Below the pieces are notes generated by a model. The model was not told the DNA's origin. It made no database searches and saw only the letters and a list, made by a program, of their open reading frames with translations. A stretch of DNA of 35,054 bases, taken from Thiogranum sp. GTDB lineage: Bacteria; Pseudomonadota; Gammaproteobacteria; DSM-19610. Location of the stretch: NCBI GenBank assembly GCA_030148915.1, contig JASBSN010000135.1, forward strand, positions 1 to 35,054, read 5' to 3'. Below, in pieces: positions 1 to 8,301 of the stretch. The position numbers and the translations under genes were made by a program. Position 1 is the first letter of the stretch. Each line of letters begins with the position of its first letter.

Positions 1-98
1 GCATGAGCGGTGATTTCGAAGCCGCCATTCTGGAAGGCAGTACCATGGTGCGCGTGGGTACGGCGCTGTTCGGGGTACGCGACGGAACACTCGGTTGA
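1..98 (+). CDS. yggS: PLP homeostasis protein YggS/PROSC family, C-terminal end only
   Basis: Only the last 31 residues or so are inside the window, read from base 3 to the TGA at 96-98. The visible tail carries the pattern D-x-E-A-A-I-x-E-G-(S/T)-T-M-V-R-(V/I)-G-T-A-x-F-G, the C-terminal signature of the YggS/PROSC family. These are single-domain, non-catalytic PLP-binding proteins that buffer pyridoxal phosphate in the cytoplasm. In many gammaproteobacteria yggS is followed by proC; here it is followed by about 420 bases of repeat-rich non-coding DNA. The identification rests on the tail alone. Confidence 0.8.
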   Translation, partial: MSGDFEAAILEGSTMVRVGTALFGVRDGTLG

Positions 99-152
99 GC
101 GGAGTGCCTCACGCAGTTAATTCGCTCAACGGGTTCGGGTAACGCAGCCCAA

Positions 153-236
153 GAGGCCGCGCCGGGGGGTACCTCGATGGTTCATGTGCCGCGGGCGGCG
201 CCCTAAGCCAGCGAGGTGCCCCCCGGCTCGGCCTCG
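153..236. repeat. Hairpin repeat unit A (imperfect stem of about 29 bp)
   Basis: Bases 154-182 pair with about 206-235 as an inverted repeat with roughly 26 of 30 positions complementary; the core is gccggggggtacctcg against cgaggtgccccccggc. The loop (about 183-207) reads catgtgccgcgggcggcg then ccctaag. That loop is the near-exact reverse complement of the loop of unit B, although the stems of the two units differ in sequence. Confidence 0.75.
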
Positions 237-297
237 AAACGGAGCCACCGGATGTATCCGTTCTCAACCCTCGGCCATAACGCAAACTTTGGTGCAG

Positions 298-382
298 GCG
301 GGTTCCGCCCGGTCCCGGGTTTTTGGCTTAGGGCGCCGCGAGCGGCACATGCACCAAAAACCCGGGACCGGGCGGAACCCGC
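298..382. repeat. Hairpin repeat unit B (perfect 29-bp stem)
   Basis: Bases 298-326 and 354-382 form a perfect 29-bp inverted repeat (left arm begins gcgggttccgcccggtcc) around a 27-base loop. The loop (327-353, starting cttagggcgccgcg) is the reverse complement of the loop of unit A with one or two differences. A and B therefore look like two members of one repeat family in opposite orientation, with a conserved centre and unrelated but self-complementary stems. Confidence 0.85.
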
Positions 383-519
383 TTTGGGCGAGTGTTGTCT
401 TTCGGGTGTGAGCGCTGGCCTACGCCACTCAAAAACCGGGGCACTGGAACCGGCCCGCCATGATGCGCTAAGAGGACCTCTGAAACGGGGTTGATTGTTA
501 CCGCGCAGCTTGCGGCTAC

Positions 520-1053
520 TCAGGCACGCTTGAGCAGCACATATACCGCGCCCGTGCCGCCGTCGCAGTTGCGCGCCGAACAGAACGCCAGTACTTCGTC
601 GCGCTGCTGCAACCAGTGGCTGATTTTCTGTTTCAGTACCGGCGCGCGGTGGCGTGAGCCGCGTCCCTTGCCGTGGATAATGCGCGCGCACTGTACCCGT
701 TGTCGTTTGCAGTCGCGGAGAAATTCCGGCACTGCTTGGCGAGCCACGGCCACGGTCATGCCGTGCAGGTCGAGTTCGGCGCCGACCACGTACTGACCCC
801 GGCGCAGTTTTTTCAGGGTCCGCTGCTGCAGTCCGGCGCGCACGTACAGGAGTTCCTCTCCGGTTTCTGTTTCTTGCGGTTGGTACTGCTCGGACAGCAG
901 GTCGACCAGTACCTGCGCCTCGTCCTGGTCGCGAAATTTCGGTCGGGGGTCCGGCGCACGCCGTGGCGGCGAGACACGATCGTGGCTCACGGGCCTGACC
1001 TCGCCGACGCTGTCACGGAACAGTCGGCAGTCTTCCGGGGCGGGTTTCTTCAT
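520..1053 (-). CDS. Smr-domain protein (MutS2 C-terminal-like putative nuclease)
   Basis: The 177-residue protein has a charged N-terminal half and a C-terminal Smr domain. The Smr motifs are visible: L-D-L-H-G at about residues 94-98 and H-G-K-G-R-G-S at about 127-133, followed by a G-G-T-G-A-V-Y-V-L end. Smr domains are small nucleases acting on DNA or RNA; stand-alone bacterial proteins of this type include SmrA and SmrB, and SmrB cleaves mRNA at collided ribosomes. Which one this resembles cannot be decided by eye. The start at 1053 (MKKPAPEDC) is preferred over 1116, because the longer form would run over the start of surE. A possible promoter (TTGACC at 1084-1089, 17-bp spacer, GTTAAT at 1061-1066) would place transcription start almost on this ATG, and no Shine-Dalgarno is visible, so the mRNA may be nearly leaderless. 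Confidence 0.85.
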   Translation of the reverse strand: MKKPAPEDCRLFRDSVGEVRPVSHDRVSPPRRAPDPRPKFRDQDEAQVLVDLLSEQYQPQETETGEELLYVRAGLQQRTLKKLRRGQYVVGAELDLHGMTVAVARQAVPEFLRDCKRQRVQCARIIHGKGRGSRHRAPVLKQKISHWLQQRDEVLAFCSARNCDGGTGAVYVLLKRA

Positions 1054-1110
1054 AAAGGCTATTAACCGGGAATGGGCGCGACGGGTCAAGTCCGGTATGA
1101 TTTGCAGGTC

Positions 1111-1869
1111 ATGCATATCCTTATCAGTAACGACGATGGCTACCGGTCGGCGGGGATCCGCTGTCTCGCCGCAGCCGTGGAGAGCGTCGCCCGGGTAACC
1201 GTGGTGGCGCCGGATCGCGATCGCAGCGGGGCCAGCAATTCGCTCACGCTGGACAACCCTTTACGCGCCCGTAAGGCCGACAACGGTTTTATCTATGTCG
1301 AGGGCACACCCACCGATTGCGTGCATCTGGCGATCACCGGTCTGCTCGAGGATGAGCCGGACATGGTGGTCTCCGGGATCAATGCCGGCGCCAACCTGGG
1401 CGATGATGTGAATTATTCCGGCACTGTGGCAGCGGCCATGGAGGGGCGTTTTCTCGGTCTTCCGGCGATTGCCGTGTCGCTGGTATCGTTTCAGCCGCAA
1501 CACAACGCTACCGCCGCGCGCGTGGTGCTGGAGCTGCTGGCGCGGTTACAGGACGAGCCGATACCGCCCAATATTATTCTCAACGTGAATGTCCCCGATC
1601 TGCCGTACGCAGAGCTGCAAGGGTGGCAGGTTACCCGTCTCGGGCACCGCCACAAGTCCGAACCGGTGATCCGTCAGACCGATCCGCGCGGTCGGGCGAT
1701 CTATTGGGTAGGGCCGGCGGGTAGTGAGCAGGATGCCGGTCCCGGCACCGATTTTCACGCCGTACGTCACGGTTTTGTTTCCGTCACGCCGATACAGGCC
1801 GATCTGACGCGCCACGATGCCATCGACACGGTGCGACGTTGCCTGGGCGTCAGTGCACAGACACCGTGA
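1111..1869 (+). CDS. surE: 5'/3'-nucleotidase SurE
   Basis: The product is a 252-residue metal-dependent phosphatase that removes phosphate from nucleoside 5'- and 3'-monophosphates in the cytoplasm. The N-terminal metal site S-N-D-D-G (D8, D9), S39 in [10 protein letters not shown], and the signature S-G-I-N-x-G-x-N-L-G-D-D-V-x-Y-S-G-T-V around residues 88-105 are all present, and the length is typical. The ATG at 1111 gives the standard SurE N terminus [10 protein letters not shown]; a weak AGG lies just upstream. A TATGAT box at 1096-1101 may be its -10, but no good -35 was found. It opens the surE-pcm-yqaA-nlpD-rpoS block, a classic stationary-phase cluster of gammaproteobacteria. Confidence 0.96.
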   Translation: MHILISNDDGYRSAGIRCLAAAVESVARVTVVAPDRDRSGASNSLTLDNPLRARKADNGFIYVEGTPTDCVHLAITGLLEDEPDMVVSGINAGANLGDDVNYSGTVAAAMEGRFLGLPAIAVSLVSFQPQHNATAARVVLELLARLQDEPIPPNIILNVNVPDLPYAELQGWQVTRLGHRHKSEPVIRQTDPRGRAIYWVGPAGSEQDAGPGTDFHAVRHGFVSVTPIQADLTRHDAIDTVRRCLGVSAQTP

Positions 1870-1892
1870 AGGCTTTCGACAAGGGTATCGGT

Positions 1893-2522
1893 ATGACCTC
1901 ACAGCGCACCCGCGACCGCCTGGTCGAGCGGTTGCGCAACGAGGGTATCGGCGACACCCGCGTGCTCGAGGCGATCCGCTCGACACCGCGCCATCTGTTC
2001 GTCGATGAGGCACTGGCGAGCCGTGCCTATGAAGATACCGCATTGCCGATCGGCTACGGTCAGACCATTTCGCAACCCTATATTGTGGCGCGCATGACCG
2101 AGCATCTGCTGAAGACCACACCCCGTACGGTTCTGGAAGTCGGGACCGGCTCGGGCTATCAGGCGGCGATTCTCGCGCGACTGGTCGACAAGGTGTATTC
2201 GACCGAGCGCATCGAGGCGCTGGCGACGCTGGCCCGGCAGCGCTTCAGAAAACTGGGTTACCGCAATATCCGCGTGCAGCACAGCGACGGCAGCTGCGGC
2301 TGGCCGCAGTTCGCCCCTTTCGATGCCATTATCGTTACCGCCGGCGGCGAGGAAATTCCGCTGGCGTTACTTGAGCAGCTCGCCGAAGGCGGCAGACTGC
2401 TCATGCCCCTGGGTGACCGCAACCATCAGACCCTGGTGATGGTGACCCGCACGCCCTCGGCGTACGAACGTGTCGACCTGGAGCCGGTGATTTTTGTACC
2501 GCTGATCGGCGGTACCGGCTGA
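1893..2522 (+). CDS. pcm: Protein-L-isoaspartate O-methyltransferase
   Basis: The 209-residue enzyme uses S-adenosylmethionine to methylate isoaspartyl residues in aged proteins, starting their repair. The SAM-binding motif [10 protein letters not shown] lies at residues 81-90, the family motif [15 protein letters not shown] is just before it, and D-A-I-I-V-T-A-G-G follows. The start at 1893 ([10 protein letters not shown]) matches the N terminus of Pcm homologues. An in-frame GTG at 1866 overlaps the surE stop as GTGA and would add nine residues; it could be the translationally coupled start. The stop overlaps the ATG of the next gene (TGATG). Confidence 0.95.
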   Translation: MTSQRTRDRLVERLRNEGIGDTRVLEAIRSTPRHLFVDEALASRAYEDTALPIGYGQTISQPYIVARMTEHLLKTTPRTVLEVGTGSGYQAAILARLVDKVYSTERIEALATLARQRFRKLGYRNIRVQHSDGSCGWPQFAPFDAIIVTAGGEEIPLALLEQLAEGGRLLMPLGDRNHQTLVMVTRTPSAYERVDLEPVIFVPLIGGTG

Positions 2523-3103
2523 TGGCGCTGTTCAGCCGTCTGTATGAAACCAGTCTGCGTTGGTCGCGCCATCGGCGCGCGGTACGCTACCTCGCAGCGC
2601 TCAGTTTTGCCGAGTCCTCGTTTTTTCCCGTCCCGCCGGATGTGATGCTGATGCCGATGAGCATGGCGCACCCGCGGCGGGCCATGTATTTTGCCGCCAT
2701 CACCACCCTGGCTTCGGTGGCCGGCGGCATGGCCGGCTACGCCATTGGTCATTTCGCGCTCGATTGGGTGGCGCCGCTGATCGAAGCCGGCGGACGTTGG
2801 GCTGCGGCCTATCAGCGGGCCTCGCAGTGGTTTCAGGCGTGGGGTTTCTGGGCGGTGCTGGTCGCCGGCTTTTCACCGATCCCCTATAAGGTTTTCACCA
2901 TTTCCGCCGGTGCGCTGTCGATGGCTTTCCTGCCGTTTTTGTTGGCCTCGGCGGTGGGCAGAGGGGCTAGGTTCTACCTGGTCGCGGCGCTGTTGGCCTG
3001 GGGTGGAGCGTCGATGGAAGAACGTCTGCGACGCTATATCGATGTCATCGGCTGGTCGCTGGTGGGGCTGGGAGTGGCCGTCTACGTCGTTGTCAAGTTG
3101 TAA
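2522..3103 (+). CDS. YqaA-family (DedA/SNARE-associated) membrane protein
   Basis: The 193-residue integral membrane protein is of the YqaA branch of the DedA/VTT superfamily. Visible family features are the early F-A-E-S-S-F-F-P-V-P-P-D-V segment (about residues 29-41), a glycine-rich transmembrane segment, and G-F-S-P-I-P-Y-K-V-F-T-I-S-A-G (about 115-130), the re-entrant loop region of DedA-type transporters. DedA-superfamily proteins include lipid flippases; the substrate of YqaA proteins is not established. The start overlaps the pcm stop by one base. The gene is commonly found between pcm and nlpD in gammaproteobacteria. Confidence 0.88.
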   Translation: MALFSRLYETSLRWSRHRRAVRYLAALSFAESSFFPVPPDVMLMPMSMAHPRRAMYFAAITTLASVAGGMAGYAIGHFALDWVAPLIEAGGRWAAAYQRASQWFQAWGFWAVLVAGFSPIPYKVFTISAGALSMAFLPFLLASAVGRGARFYLVAALLAWGGASMEERLRRYIDVIGWSLVGLGVAVYVVVKL

Positions 3104-3107
3104 GCCG

Positions 3108-3983
3108 ATGCGTTATCACTATGTGCTGTATTTGCTGCTCAGTACGCTTAGCCTGGCTTGCGCTCCGCACCACAGTAGGGCGCCCGTGGGGGAGCGCAGC
3201 AGGTTGTTGCACAATCCTCCGGTGCACGAAGTCAGGCAGGGTGAAACCCTGTATTCGGTCGCCTTTCTGTACGGCTATGAAGTCTCGCAAGTGGCTGCCT
3301 GGAACGCGCTGAAGGCGCCCTATACCATCTACAAGGGGCAGCGGCTGCGGCTGCGCCCGCCGCCGCCAACCGCGCCTGCGCCGAAAGCTCCGGTGCCGGC
3401 CCCGGCGGCGAAACCGCAACCCCGGTCAGCGGCGCTAAAAATCCGCCCCAGTCTGCCCAAACGCCAGCCGGTGGCCGCCTCACAGCCGAAAACCGATGTG
3501 CCGGGCGTGCGGTCCCGGAGCCCCCGTCCGGCCGCTGCCGGCCCCGCGCGGAGAGGGCCCGGCGCCTCTACCGTGGCGGCGAAGCCCCCCCGGGCCATGC
3601 TGCCGAGCAGTCGGCTGCGGTGGGACTGGCCAGCCAAAGGTGTCTTGCTGAGTGCGTTTCATGCCGACAGTGAAGGCCGCAAAGGGATCGACATCGGTGG
3701 TAAGCGCGGGCAGCCAGTGCGCGCCGCGGCCGCCGGCAAAGTCGTCTATTCGGGGAGTGGACTTAGCGGTTACGGTAGACTTATCATCATCAAGCATAAC
3801 AAGGAGTTTCTGAGCGCTTACGCGCATAATCGGAAACTGATCGCCAGTGAAGGCCAATGGGTCGACAAAGGTCAGGAAATTGCCCTGATGGGTAACAGCG
3901 GTACTGACCGGGTGCAGTTGCACTTTGAAATCCGTAAACACGGAAAACCGGTCAATCCATTGCAGTATCTGCCTCGACGCTAG
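3108..3983 (+). CDS. nlpD: NlpD-like lipoprotein with LysM and degenerate M23 (LytM) domain
   Basis: The 291-residue outer-membrane lipoprotein has a short signal peptide ending in the lipobox L-S-L-A-C (Cys18), a LysM peptidoglycan-binding domain at about residues 40-83 ([11 protein letters not shown]), a long Pro/Ala-rich linker, and a C-terminal M23 domain from about residue 185. In the M23 domain the usual first catalytic His before G-(V/I)-D is absent (K-G-I-D-I-G-G), as in E. coli NlpD, although L-H-F-E-I-R is kept. It is therefore expected not to cut peptidoglycan itself but to activate an amidase such as AmiC during division. The start at 3108 is chosen because it gives a proper lipoprotein signal; the open frame upstream overlaps yqaA. 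In E. coli the main rpoS promoter lies inside nlpD, and the same may hold here. Confidence 0.93.
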   Translation: MRYHYVLYLLLSTLSLACAPHHSRAPVGERSRLLHNPPVHEVRQGETLYSVAFLYGYEVSQVAAWNALKAPYTIYKGQRLRLRPPPPTAPAPKAPVPAPAAKPQPRSAALKIRPSLPKRQPVAASQPKTDVPGVRSRSPRPAAAGPARRGPGASTVAAKPPRAMLPSSRLRWDWPAKGVLLSAFHADSEGRKGIDIGGKRGQPVRAAAAGKVVYSGSGLSGYGRLIIIKHNKEFLSAYAHNRKLIASEGQWVDKGQEIALMGNSGTDRVQLHFEIRKHGKPVNPLQYLPRR

Positions 3984-4050
3984 ATGCTGTTGCGCCGGGC
4001 GCGGCCGTGAATGCTCAGTTCAGGCGCGCACTATCGAGGAATGTTTAGCC

Positions 4051-5031
4051 ATGGCCCGAAAACGCCAGGACGGTAAAGGTGCGCCCGCCGATGAATCAAC
4101 GGCAGCGGTGGCGTTGATGGAATCGGCCACGCGCCAGCCGGAGGATGAGTCGGTGGCCTCGGTGAACGCGAAATACCGCGAACCGCCGGACAACGAAGCG
4201 CATTTCGACGCCACCCGTATGTATCTCAGCGAAATCGGCTTTTCGCCGCTGTTGAGTGCCGAGGAAGAAGTCTACTACGCGCGGCTCGCGCAGCAGGGCG
4301 ACGATCGAGGCCGGCGGCGTATGATTGAGAGCAATCTGCGTCTGGTAGTGAAAATCGCCCGCCGTTACATCAACCGCGGCCTGGCGCTGCTGGACCTGAT
4401 CGAAGAGGGCAACCTCGGCTTGATCCGCGCCGTGGAAAAATTCGACCCCGAGCGCGGCTTTCGTTTCTCCACCTATGCCACCTGGTGGATCAGGAAGACG
4501 ATTGAGCGCGCCATCATGAACCAGACGCGCACCATCCGTTTACCCATCCATGTCGTCAAGGAACTCAACAGCTATCTGCAGGCGGCGCGGCGCCTGGCGC
4601 AATCGCTGGACCATGAGCCCAACGCCGAGGAAATCGCCGAGTTGCTGAACAAGCCGCTAAACGACGTCAAGCGGCTGCTGAAGCTCAACGAACGTGTCAC
4701 CTCGGTGGACGTGCCGATCGGCAGGGATTCGGATAAAACGGTGATCGAGGCCATCCCCGATGAAAACAACCTCGACCCGTCGGCGTTGTTGCAGGATGAA
4801 GATGTACTGGCCAATCTCGAAGTGTGGATTTCGCGCCTGTCGGCCAAACAACGCGAGGTGGTGGAGCGGCGCTTCGGCCTGCACGGCTACAAAATCTCCA
4901 CCCTGGAGGAAGTCGGCAATGAGATCGGCGTAACCCGCGAGCGGGTGCGCCAGATCCAGATGGATGCGCTTAAACGCCTGCGCGAAATTCTCGAAAGCGA
5001 AGGCTTCTCCTCCGAGACCCTGTTTGATTGA
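4051..5031 (+). CDS. rpoS: RNA polymerase sigma factor RpoS
   Basis: The 326-residue sigma-70 family protein is close to the 330 residues of E. coli RpoS. Region 1.2 ([11 protein letters not shown]), region 2 ([12 protein letters not shown], then [10 protein letters not shown]) , region 3 ([14 protein letters not shown]) and region 4 with its helix-turn-helix ([19 protein letters not shown]) are all recognisable. It directs general-stress and stationary-phase transcription. The ATG at 4051 has GAGGA at 4035-4039; the open frame upstream is not RpoS-like. The position directly after nlpD makes RpoS rather than RpoD or RpoH very likely. Confidence 0.97.
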   Translation: MARKRQDGKGAPADESTAAVALMESATRQPEDESVASVNAKYREPPDNEAHFDATRMYLSEIGFSPLLSAEEEVYYARLAQQGDDRGRRRMIESNLRLVVKIARRYINRGLALLDLIEEGNLGLIRAVEKFDPERGFRFSTYATWWIRKTIERAIMNQTRTIRLPIHVVKELNSYLQAARRLAQSLDHEPNAEEIAELLNKPLNDVKRLLKLNERVTSVDVPIGRDSDKTVIEAIPDENNLDPSALLQDEDVLANLEVWISRLSAKQREVVERRFGLHGYKISTLEEVGNEIGVTRERVRQIQMDALKRLREILESEGFSSETLFD

Positions 5032-5061
5032 TCCGCGGCCCGCCGGCGCACCCTCGGTGCG

Positions 5062-5445
5062 TCAAGCGAGGAGCAGCGCGGCGGCCACGCGACGCTGCTC
5101 CGAGAGCAGAATGTTGAAGGTGCGACAGGCGGCGGGGGTATCCATGATTTCGACGCCGATGCCCGCTTGCAGCAACTCGGCGGTGAGCGAGGGCGAGGGG
5201 AAATCCAGGTGGCTGCCGGTACCGAGCAGGAGAATCTCCGGCTGTAGTTGCATCACCGGTTGGAAATCGTCGCGCTCCAGTTCGGTGATCAGCCGCGGGC
5301 GCCAGTCCTCGATCACTTGCTCGGCGGTCAGTATCAGGCTGTGCCGGTAGTGGTGTTCGCCGACGGTGACGCGGCCCGGTTCATAGGCACGGATCAAGTG
5401 TTCACTGCGGCAATCTTCGCGGGCGAAATGCATGCCGGCGAGCAT
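5062..5445 (-). CDS. Mth938-like domain (DUF498) protein
   Basis: The 127-residue protein carries motifs of the Mth938-like/DUF498 family: an early [13 protein letters not shown] segment, P-E-I-L-L-L-G-T-G at about residues 69-77, and G-I-G-V-E-I-M-D-T[10 protein letters not shown] at about 94-112. Members are small cytoplasmic proteins of unknown biochemical role; a mitochondrial relative (NDUFAF3) helps assemble respiratory complex I. Starts at 5445 and 5433 are both possible and neither has a clear Shine-Dalgarno. It converges on rpoS with a 30-base gap and is divergent from alaC. Confidence 0.85.
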   Translation of the reverse strand: MLAGMHFAREDCRSEHLIRAYEPGRVTVGEHHYRHSLILTAEQVIEDWRPRLITELERDDFQPVMQLQPEILLLGTGSHLDFPSPSLTAELLQAGIGVEIMDTPAACRTFNILLSEQRRVAAALLLA

Positions 5446-5456
5446 ACTTCGCCAGC

Positions 5457-5485
5457 TTGTTACATTTCAATATTTTCAGTACGCT
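5457..5485 (+). promoter_or_regulatory. Candidate sigma-70 promoter for alaC-hom
   Basis: TTGTTA at 5457-5462, a 17-base spacer and TACGCT at 5480-5485 lie in the AT-richer gap between the divergent Mth938-like gene and alaC. The -10 match is modest, so this is a weak call supported mainly by position. Confidence 0.3.
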
Positions 5486-5531
5486 ACGCGTTTTGTTTTC
5501 TCTATCCGACGCAAGGCGCAATAGGCACTCC

Positions 5532-6746
5532 GTGGACGAATTCCTCAGAATCAAACGACTGCCACCCTATGTCTTCAATATTGTCAATGAGTTGAAGGCC
5601 GCGGCGCGTGCGCGCGGTGAGGATATCATCGATTTCGGTATGGGAAATCCGGACCGCCCGACTCCGCGCCACATTGTCGACAAACTGGTCGAAGCCGTGC
5701 GCCGGCCCGACACCCACCGCTATTCCATGTCCAAGGGCATCCCGCGGCTGCGCAAGGCCATTTGCGACTGGTACCGGCGGCGCTACGATGTACAGCTCGA
5801 CCCGCAAACCCAGGCGATTGTCACCATCGGTTCCAAGGAAGGCCTGGCGCACCTGGCGCTGGCCACCATGGGCCCGGGGGACGCGGTGCTGGTGCCCAAT
5901 CCGGCGTACCCCATACATCCCTACGGTTTTGTCATCGCCGGTGCGGATATCCGCCATGTGCCGCTGATCGGCGACGACGATCTGTTTTTTGCCGAGTTGG
6001 AAAAAGCCATCAAGGACTCCTGGCCGAAACCGAAAATGCTGGTGCTGAATTTTCCCGGTAACCCCACCACCCAGTGCGTCGAACTGGATTTCTTCCAGCG
6101 CGTGGTGGACATCGCCCGCGAACACAACATCTGGGTGGTGCACGATCTGGCCTATGCCGACCTGGTATTCGACGGTTACACCGCCCCCTCCATTTTGCAG
6201 GTTCGCGGCGCCGAACAAATCGCGGTGGAGTTCTTTTCGCTGTCGAAAAGCTACAACATGCCCGGCTGGCGGGTCGGCTTCATGTGTGGCAACAAAGAAC
6301 TGGTCGCGGCGCTGACGCGGATGAAGTCCTACCTCGACTACGGCATGTTCACCCCCATCCAGGTAGCCGCCATCGCCGCGCTTGAGGGCCCGCAGGACTG
6401 TGTACAGGAAATCGTCGATACGTACCGCCGGCGGCGCGATGTTCTCTGCGAGGGTCTCAACGGCATCGGCTGGCGGATCGACAAACCGCGCGCAACCATG
6501 TTCGTCTGGGCGCCCATACCCGAGGACTACCGGGCCATGGGTTCGCTGGAGTTTTCCAAGAAACTGTTGCGCGACGCGAAAGTCGCCGTATCGCCCGGCG
6601 TCGGCTTCGGTGAATACGGCGACGATTTTGTACGTTTCGGCCTGATCGAAAATGAACACCGCACCCGCCAGGCCGTACGCGGCATCCGCGATATGTTTCG
6701 TCATGACAAAAAACAACTCGCGGCAGCGGGCGAGGAGGGTTCTTGA
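5532..6746 (+). CDS. alaC: Alanine transaminase AlaC-type class I aminotransferase
   Basis: The 404-residue, PLP-dependent fold-type I aminotransferase has a Schiff-base lysine at K239 within [15 protein letters not shown]. Also visible are F-G-M-G-N-P-D-x-P-T-P near the N terminus, the N-F-P-G-N-P-T-T substrate region and the R[13 protein letters not shown] C-terminal segment typical of AlaC. It is expected to exchange amino groups between glutamate and pyruvate. The start is the GTG at 5532, because the homologous N terminus is (M)[13 protein letters not shown]; a short AGG lies six bases upstream. The longer TTG-started frame would read through the promoter region. The stop overlaps the TTG start of hom (TTGA). 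Confidence 0.92.
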   Translation: MDEFLRIKRLPPYVFNIVNELKAAARARGEDIIDFGMGNPDRPTPRHIVDKLVEAVRRPDTHRYSMSKGIPRLRKAICDWYRRRYDVQLDPQTQAIVTIGSKEGLAHLALATMGPGDAVLVPNPAYPIHPYGFVIAGADIRHVPLIGDDDLFFAELEKAIKDSWPKPKMLVLNFPGNPTTQCVELDFFQRVVDIAREHNIWVVHDLAYADLVFDGYTAPSILQVRGAEQIAVEFFSLSKSYNMPGWRVGFMCGNKELVAALTRMKSYLDYGMFTPIQVAAIAALEGPQDCVQEIVDTYRRRRDVLCEGLNGIGWRIDKPRATMFVWAPIPEDYRAMGSLEFSKKLLRDAKVAVSPGVGFGEYGDDFVRFGLIENEHRTRQAVRGIRDMFRHDKKQLAAAGEEGS

Positions 6747-8059
6747 AACCGGTTAAAGTGGGATTGCTCGGTCTGGGTACCGTCGGCGGCGGTACCTTCA
6801 ACGTATTGCAGCGCAACGCCGAGGAGATCGCGCGGCGCGCCGGGCGCGGCATAGAGATCAGCCACGCCGCGGCGCGTGACTATGATCCTGCGCACCTGCC
6901 CGGTATCGAGCATATACAGATCAGCGAGGACGCCTTTGGCGTGGTCGAGGATCCCGAACTCGATATTGTCGTCGAACTCATCGGCGGCTACGAGCCGGCG
7001 CGCGAACTGGTGCTGAAAGCGATTGCCAACGGCAAACACGTAGTGACCGCCAACAAGGCGCTGATCGCCACCCACGGCAACGAGATCTTTGCGGCGGCCC
7101 AGCGGCAGGGCGTGATGGTGGCTTTCGAGGCGGCCGTGGCCGGCGGCATACCTATTATCAAGGCGCTACGCGAAGGGCTGAGCGCCAATCGCATCAACTG
7201 GATCGCCGGCATCATCAATGGCACCGGGAATTTTATTCTCACCGAGATGCGCGACAAGGGTCGCGAGTTTGCCGACGTGCTGGCCGAAGCCCAGCAACTC
7301 GGCTATGCCGAGGCCGATCCCACCTTCGACGTCGAGGGTATCGATGCCGCTCACAAGCTGGCGATCCTCGGGTCGCTCGCTTTCGGCATTCCTTTGCAGT
7401 TCGATAAGGTCTATACCGAAGGCATCAGCCGCATCACCGGCGAGGATGTCAGTTATGCGGAGCAGCTCGGTTATCGTATCAAACACCTCGGCATCACCCG
7501 GCGTACCGGCAGTGGGGTAGAACTGCGCGTGCACCCGACGCTGATACCGGATCGGCGTCTGATCGCCAATGTCGACGGCGTCATGAACGCCGTACTGGTG
7601 CATGCCGACGCTGTCGGTCCGACCCTCTACTACGGCGCCGGCGCGGGCTCCGAACCTACCGCATCGGCGGTGGTCGCCGACCTGGTCGATGTGGCGCGAA
7701 CGCTGACCGCGGACCCGGAAAACCGCGTTCCGCACCTGGCCTTCCAGCCGGACGCGTTGTCGGATCTGCCCATCCTCGCTATGGAGGATGTTGAGACCGC
7801 CTATTACCTGCGCCTGTGCGCCCAGGACCAGCCCGGCGTCATGGCCGACATTACCCGCATTTTCGGCGACGCCGGCATCAGTATTGAAGCGATTCTGCAG
7901 CAAGAGCCGCAGGAAGGCGAACAGACGGTTACGGTGATTCTGTTGACGCGCGCGGTCCGCGAACGGCAGATGAATACCGCCATCGGGCGCATCGAAGGGC
8001 TGGATACGATTGAAGGCCATGTGACGCGCATTCGTGTCGAACACCTGAGTGGACAGTGA
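6743..8059 (+). CDS. hom: Homoserine dehydrogenase
   Basis: The 438-residue enzyme reduces aspartate semialdehyde to homoserine with NAD(P)H, at the branch to threonine and methionine. The Rossmann motif [11 protein letters not shown] is at the N terminus, V-T-A-N-K-A-L-I-A and the catalytic-region sequence G-I-I-N-G-T-x-N-F-I-L-T-E-M follow, and a C-terminal ACT domain begins near residue 352 ([14 protein letters not shown]), normally the site of feedback inhibition. No aspartokinase domain is fused. The start is TTG at 6743 with AGGAGG at 6733-6738 and a TTGA overlap with alaC, so the two are probably translationally coupled. Confidence 0.96.
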   Translation: MKPVKVGLLGLGTVGGGTFNVLQRNAEEIARRAGRGIEISHAAARDYDPAHLPGIEHIQISEDAFGVVEDPELDIVVELIGGYEPARELVLKAIANGKHVVTANKALIATHGNEIFAAAQRQGVMVAFEAAVAGGIPIIKALREGLSANRINWIAGIINGTGNFILTEMRDKGREFADVLAEAQQLGYAEADPTFDVEGIDAAHKLAILGSLAFGIPLQFDKVYTEGISRITGEDVSYAEQLGYRIKHLGITRRTGSGVELRVHPTLIPDRRLIANVDGVMNAVLVHADAVGPTLYYGAGAGSEPTASAVVADLVDVARTLTADPENRVPHLAFQPDALSDLPILAMEDVETAYYLRLCAQDQPGVMADITRIFGDAGISIEAILQQEPQEGEQTVTVILLTRAVRERQMNTAIGRIEGLDTIEGHVTRIRVEHLSGQ

Positions 8060-8097
8060 ACACGGTCCCTACGGAGCCTCTGATGAATTCCTCTTCC

Positions 8098-8212
8098 GTC
8101 ATTCTGGCGTATGCCAGACAAAAGCGCTGGCGCGTTGAACGCCCCCATGGCGAGCGAAGCGAGTCATCCAGGGGTTTCAATAACCTGGATACCGGCCTGC
8201 GCCGGCATGACG
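8098..8212. repeat. REP-like pair of opposed palindromes
   Basis: A palindromic end gtcattctggcgtatgccag (8098-8117) and an opposed end (about 8188-8212) of the type ccggcctgcgccggcatgac bracket a unit of about 115 bases. Between them is a perfect 7-bp hairpin, ATCCAGG (8166-8172) against CCTGGAT (8184-8190). The GTCAT-TCxGGC...GCCxG-ATGAC pattern is that of the common dispersed extragenic palindromes of proteobacteria. It fills most of the hom-thrC gap. Confidence 0.65.
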
Positions 8213-8262
8213 ACTTGATACGCCGGCATGACGACTTGATACGCCGGTATGACGAATTGATC
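8200..8262. repeat. Three tandem copies of a 21-bp unit
   Basis: The unit cgccggcatgacgacttgat plus one base occurs at 8200-8220 and 8221-8241 identically and at 8242-8262 with three substitutions. The unit contains the terminal palindrome half of the adjacent REP-like element, so the array looks like local expansion of one end of that element. It lies directly upstream of thrC. Confidence 0.9.
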
Positions 8263-8301
8263 AGCGTTTCCCTAATTATTGATTTTCAAAGGTAATGAAT
8301 T

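Larger units (their letters stand above)
99..519. other. Non-coding region with hairpin repeats between yggS and the Smr gene
   Basis: About 420 bases separate two converging genes. Open frames exist on both strands, but their translations repeat one another because the DNA is palindromic, and none resembles a known protein. The content is two large hairpins (listed separately) and, at about 427-458, a weakly similar stretch that may be a decayed third arm. No rRNA, tRNA or convincing terminator was seen. Confidence 0.7.

Noticed and set aside
203-691. 162-residue open frame on the minus strand, and smaller plus-strand frames, over the repeat region
   Set aside because: Its translation repeats motifs of the opposite-strand frames because the DNA is palindromic, and its other end overlaps the Smr gene. 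No protein family is recognisable.
2910-3107. N-terminal extension of nlpD upstream of 3108
   Set aside because: It lies inside yqaA in another frame and would destroy the lipoprotein signal that begins at 3108.
5032-5061. Terminator after rpoS
   Set aside because: GCACC-CTC-GGTGC can form a very small hairpin, but no T-tract follows and it adjoins the converging gene.
5502-6716. Long minus-strand frame of 404 codons opposite alaC
   Set aside because: Mirror of a GC-rich gene. The plus-strand reading has full aminotransferase motifs; this one has none.
8200-8262. Small CRISPR array
   Set aside because: The copies are directly abutting with no spacers and no cas genes are present.
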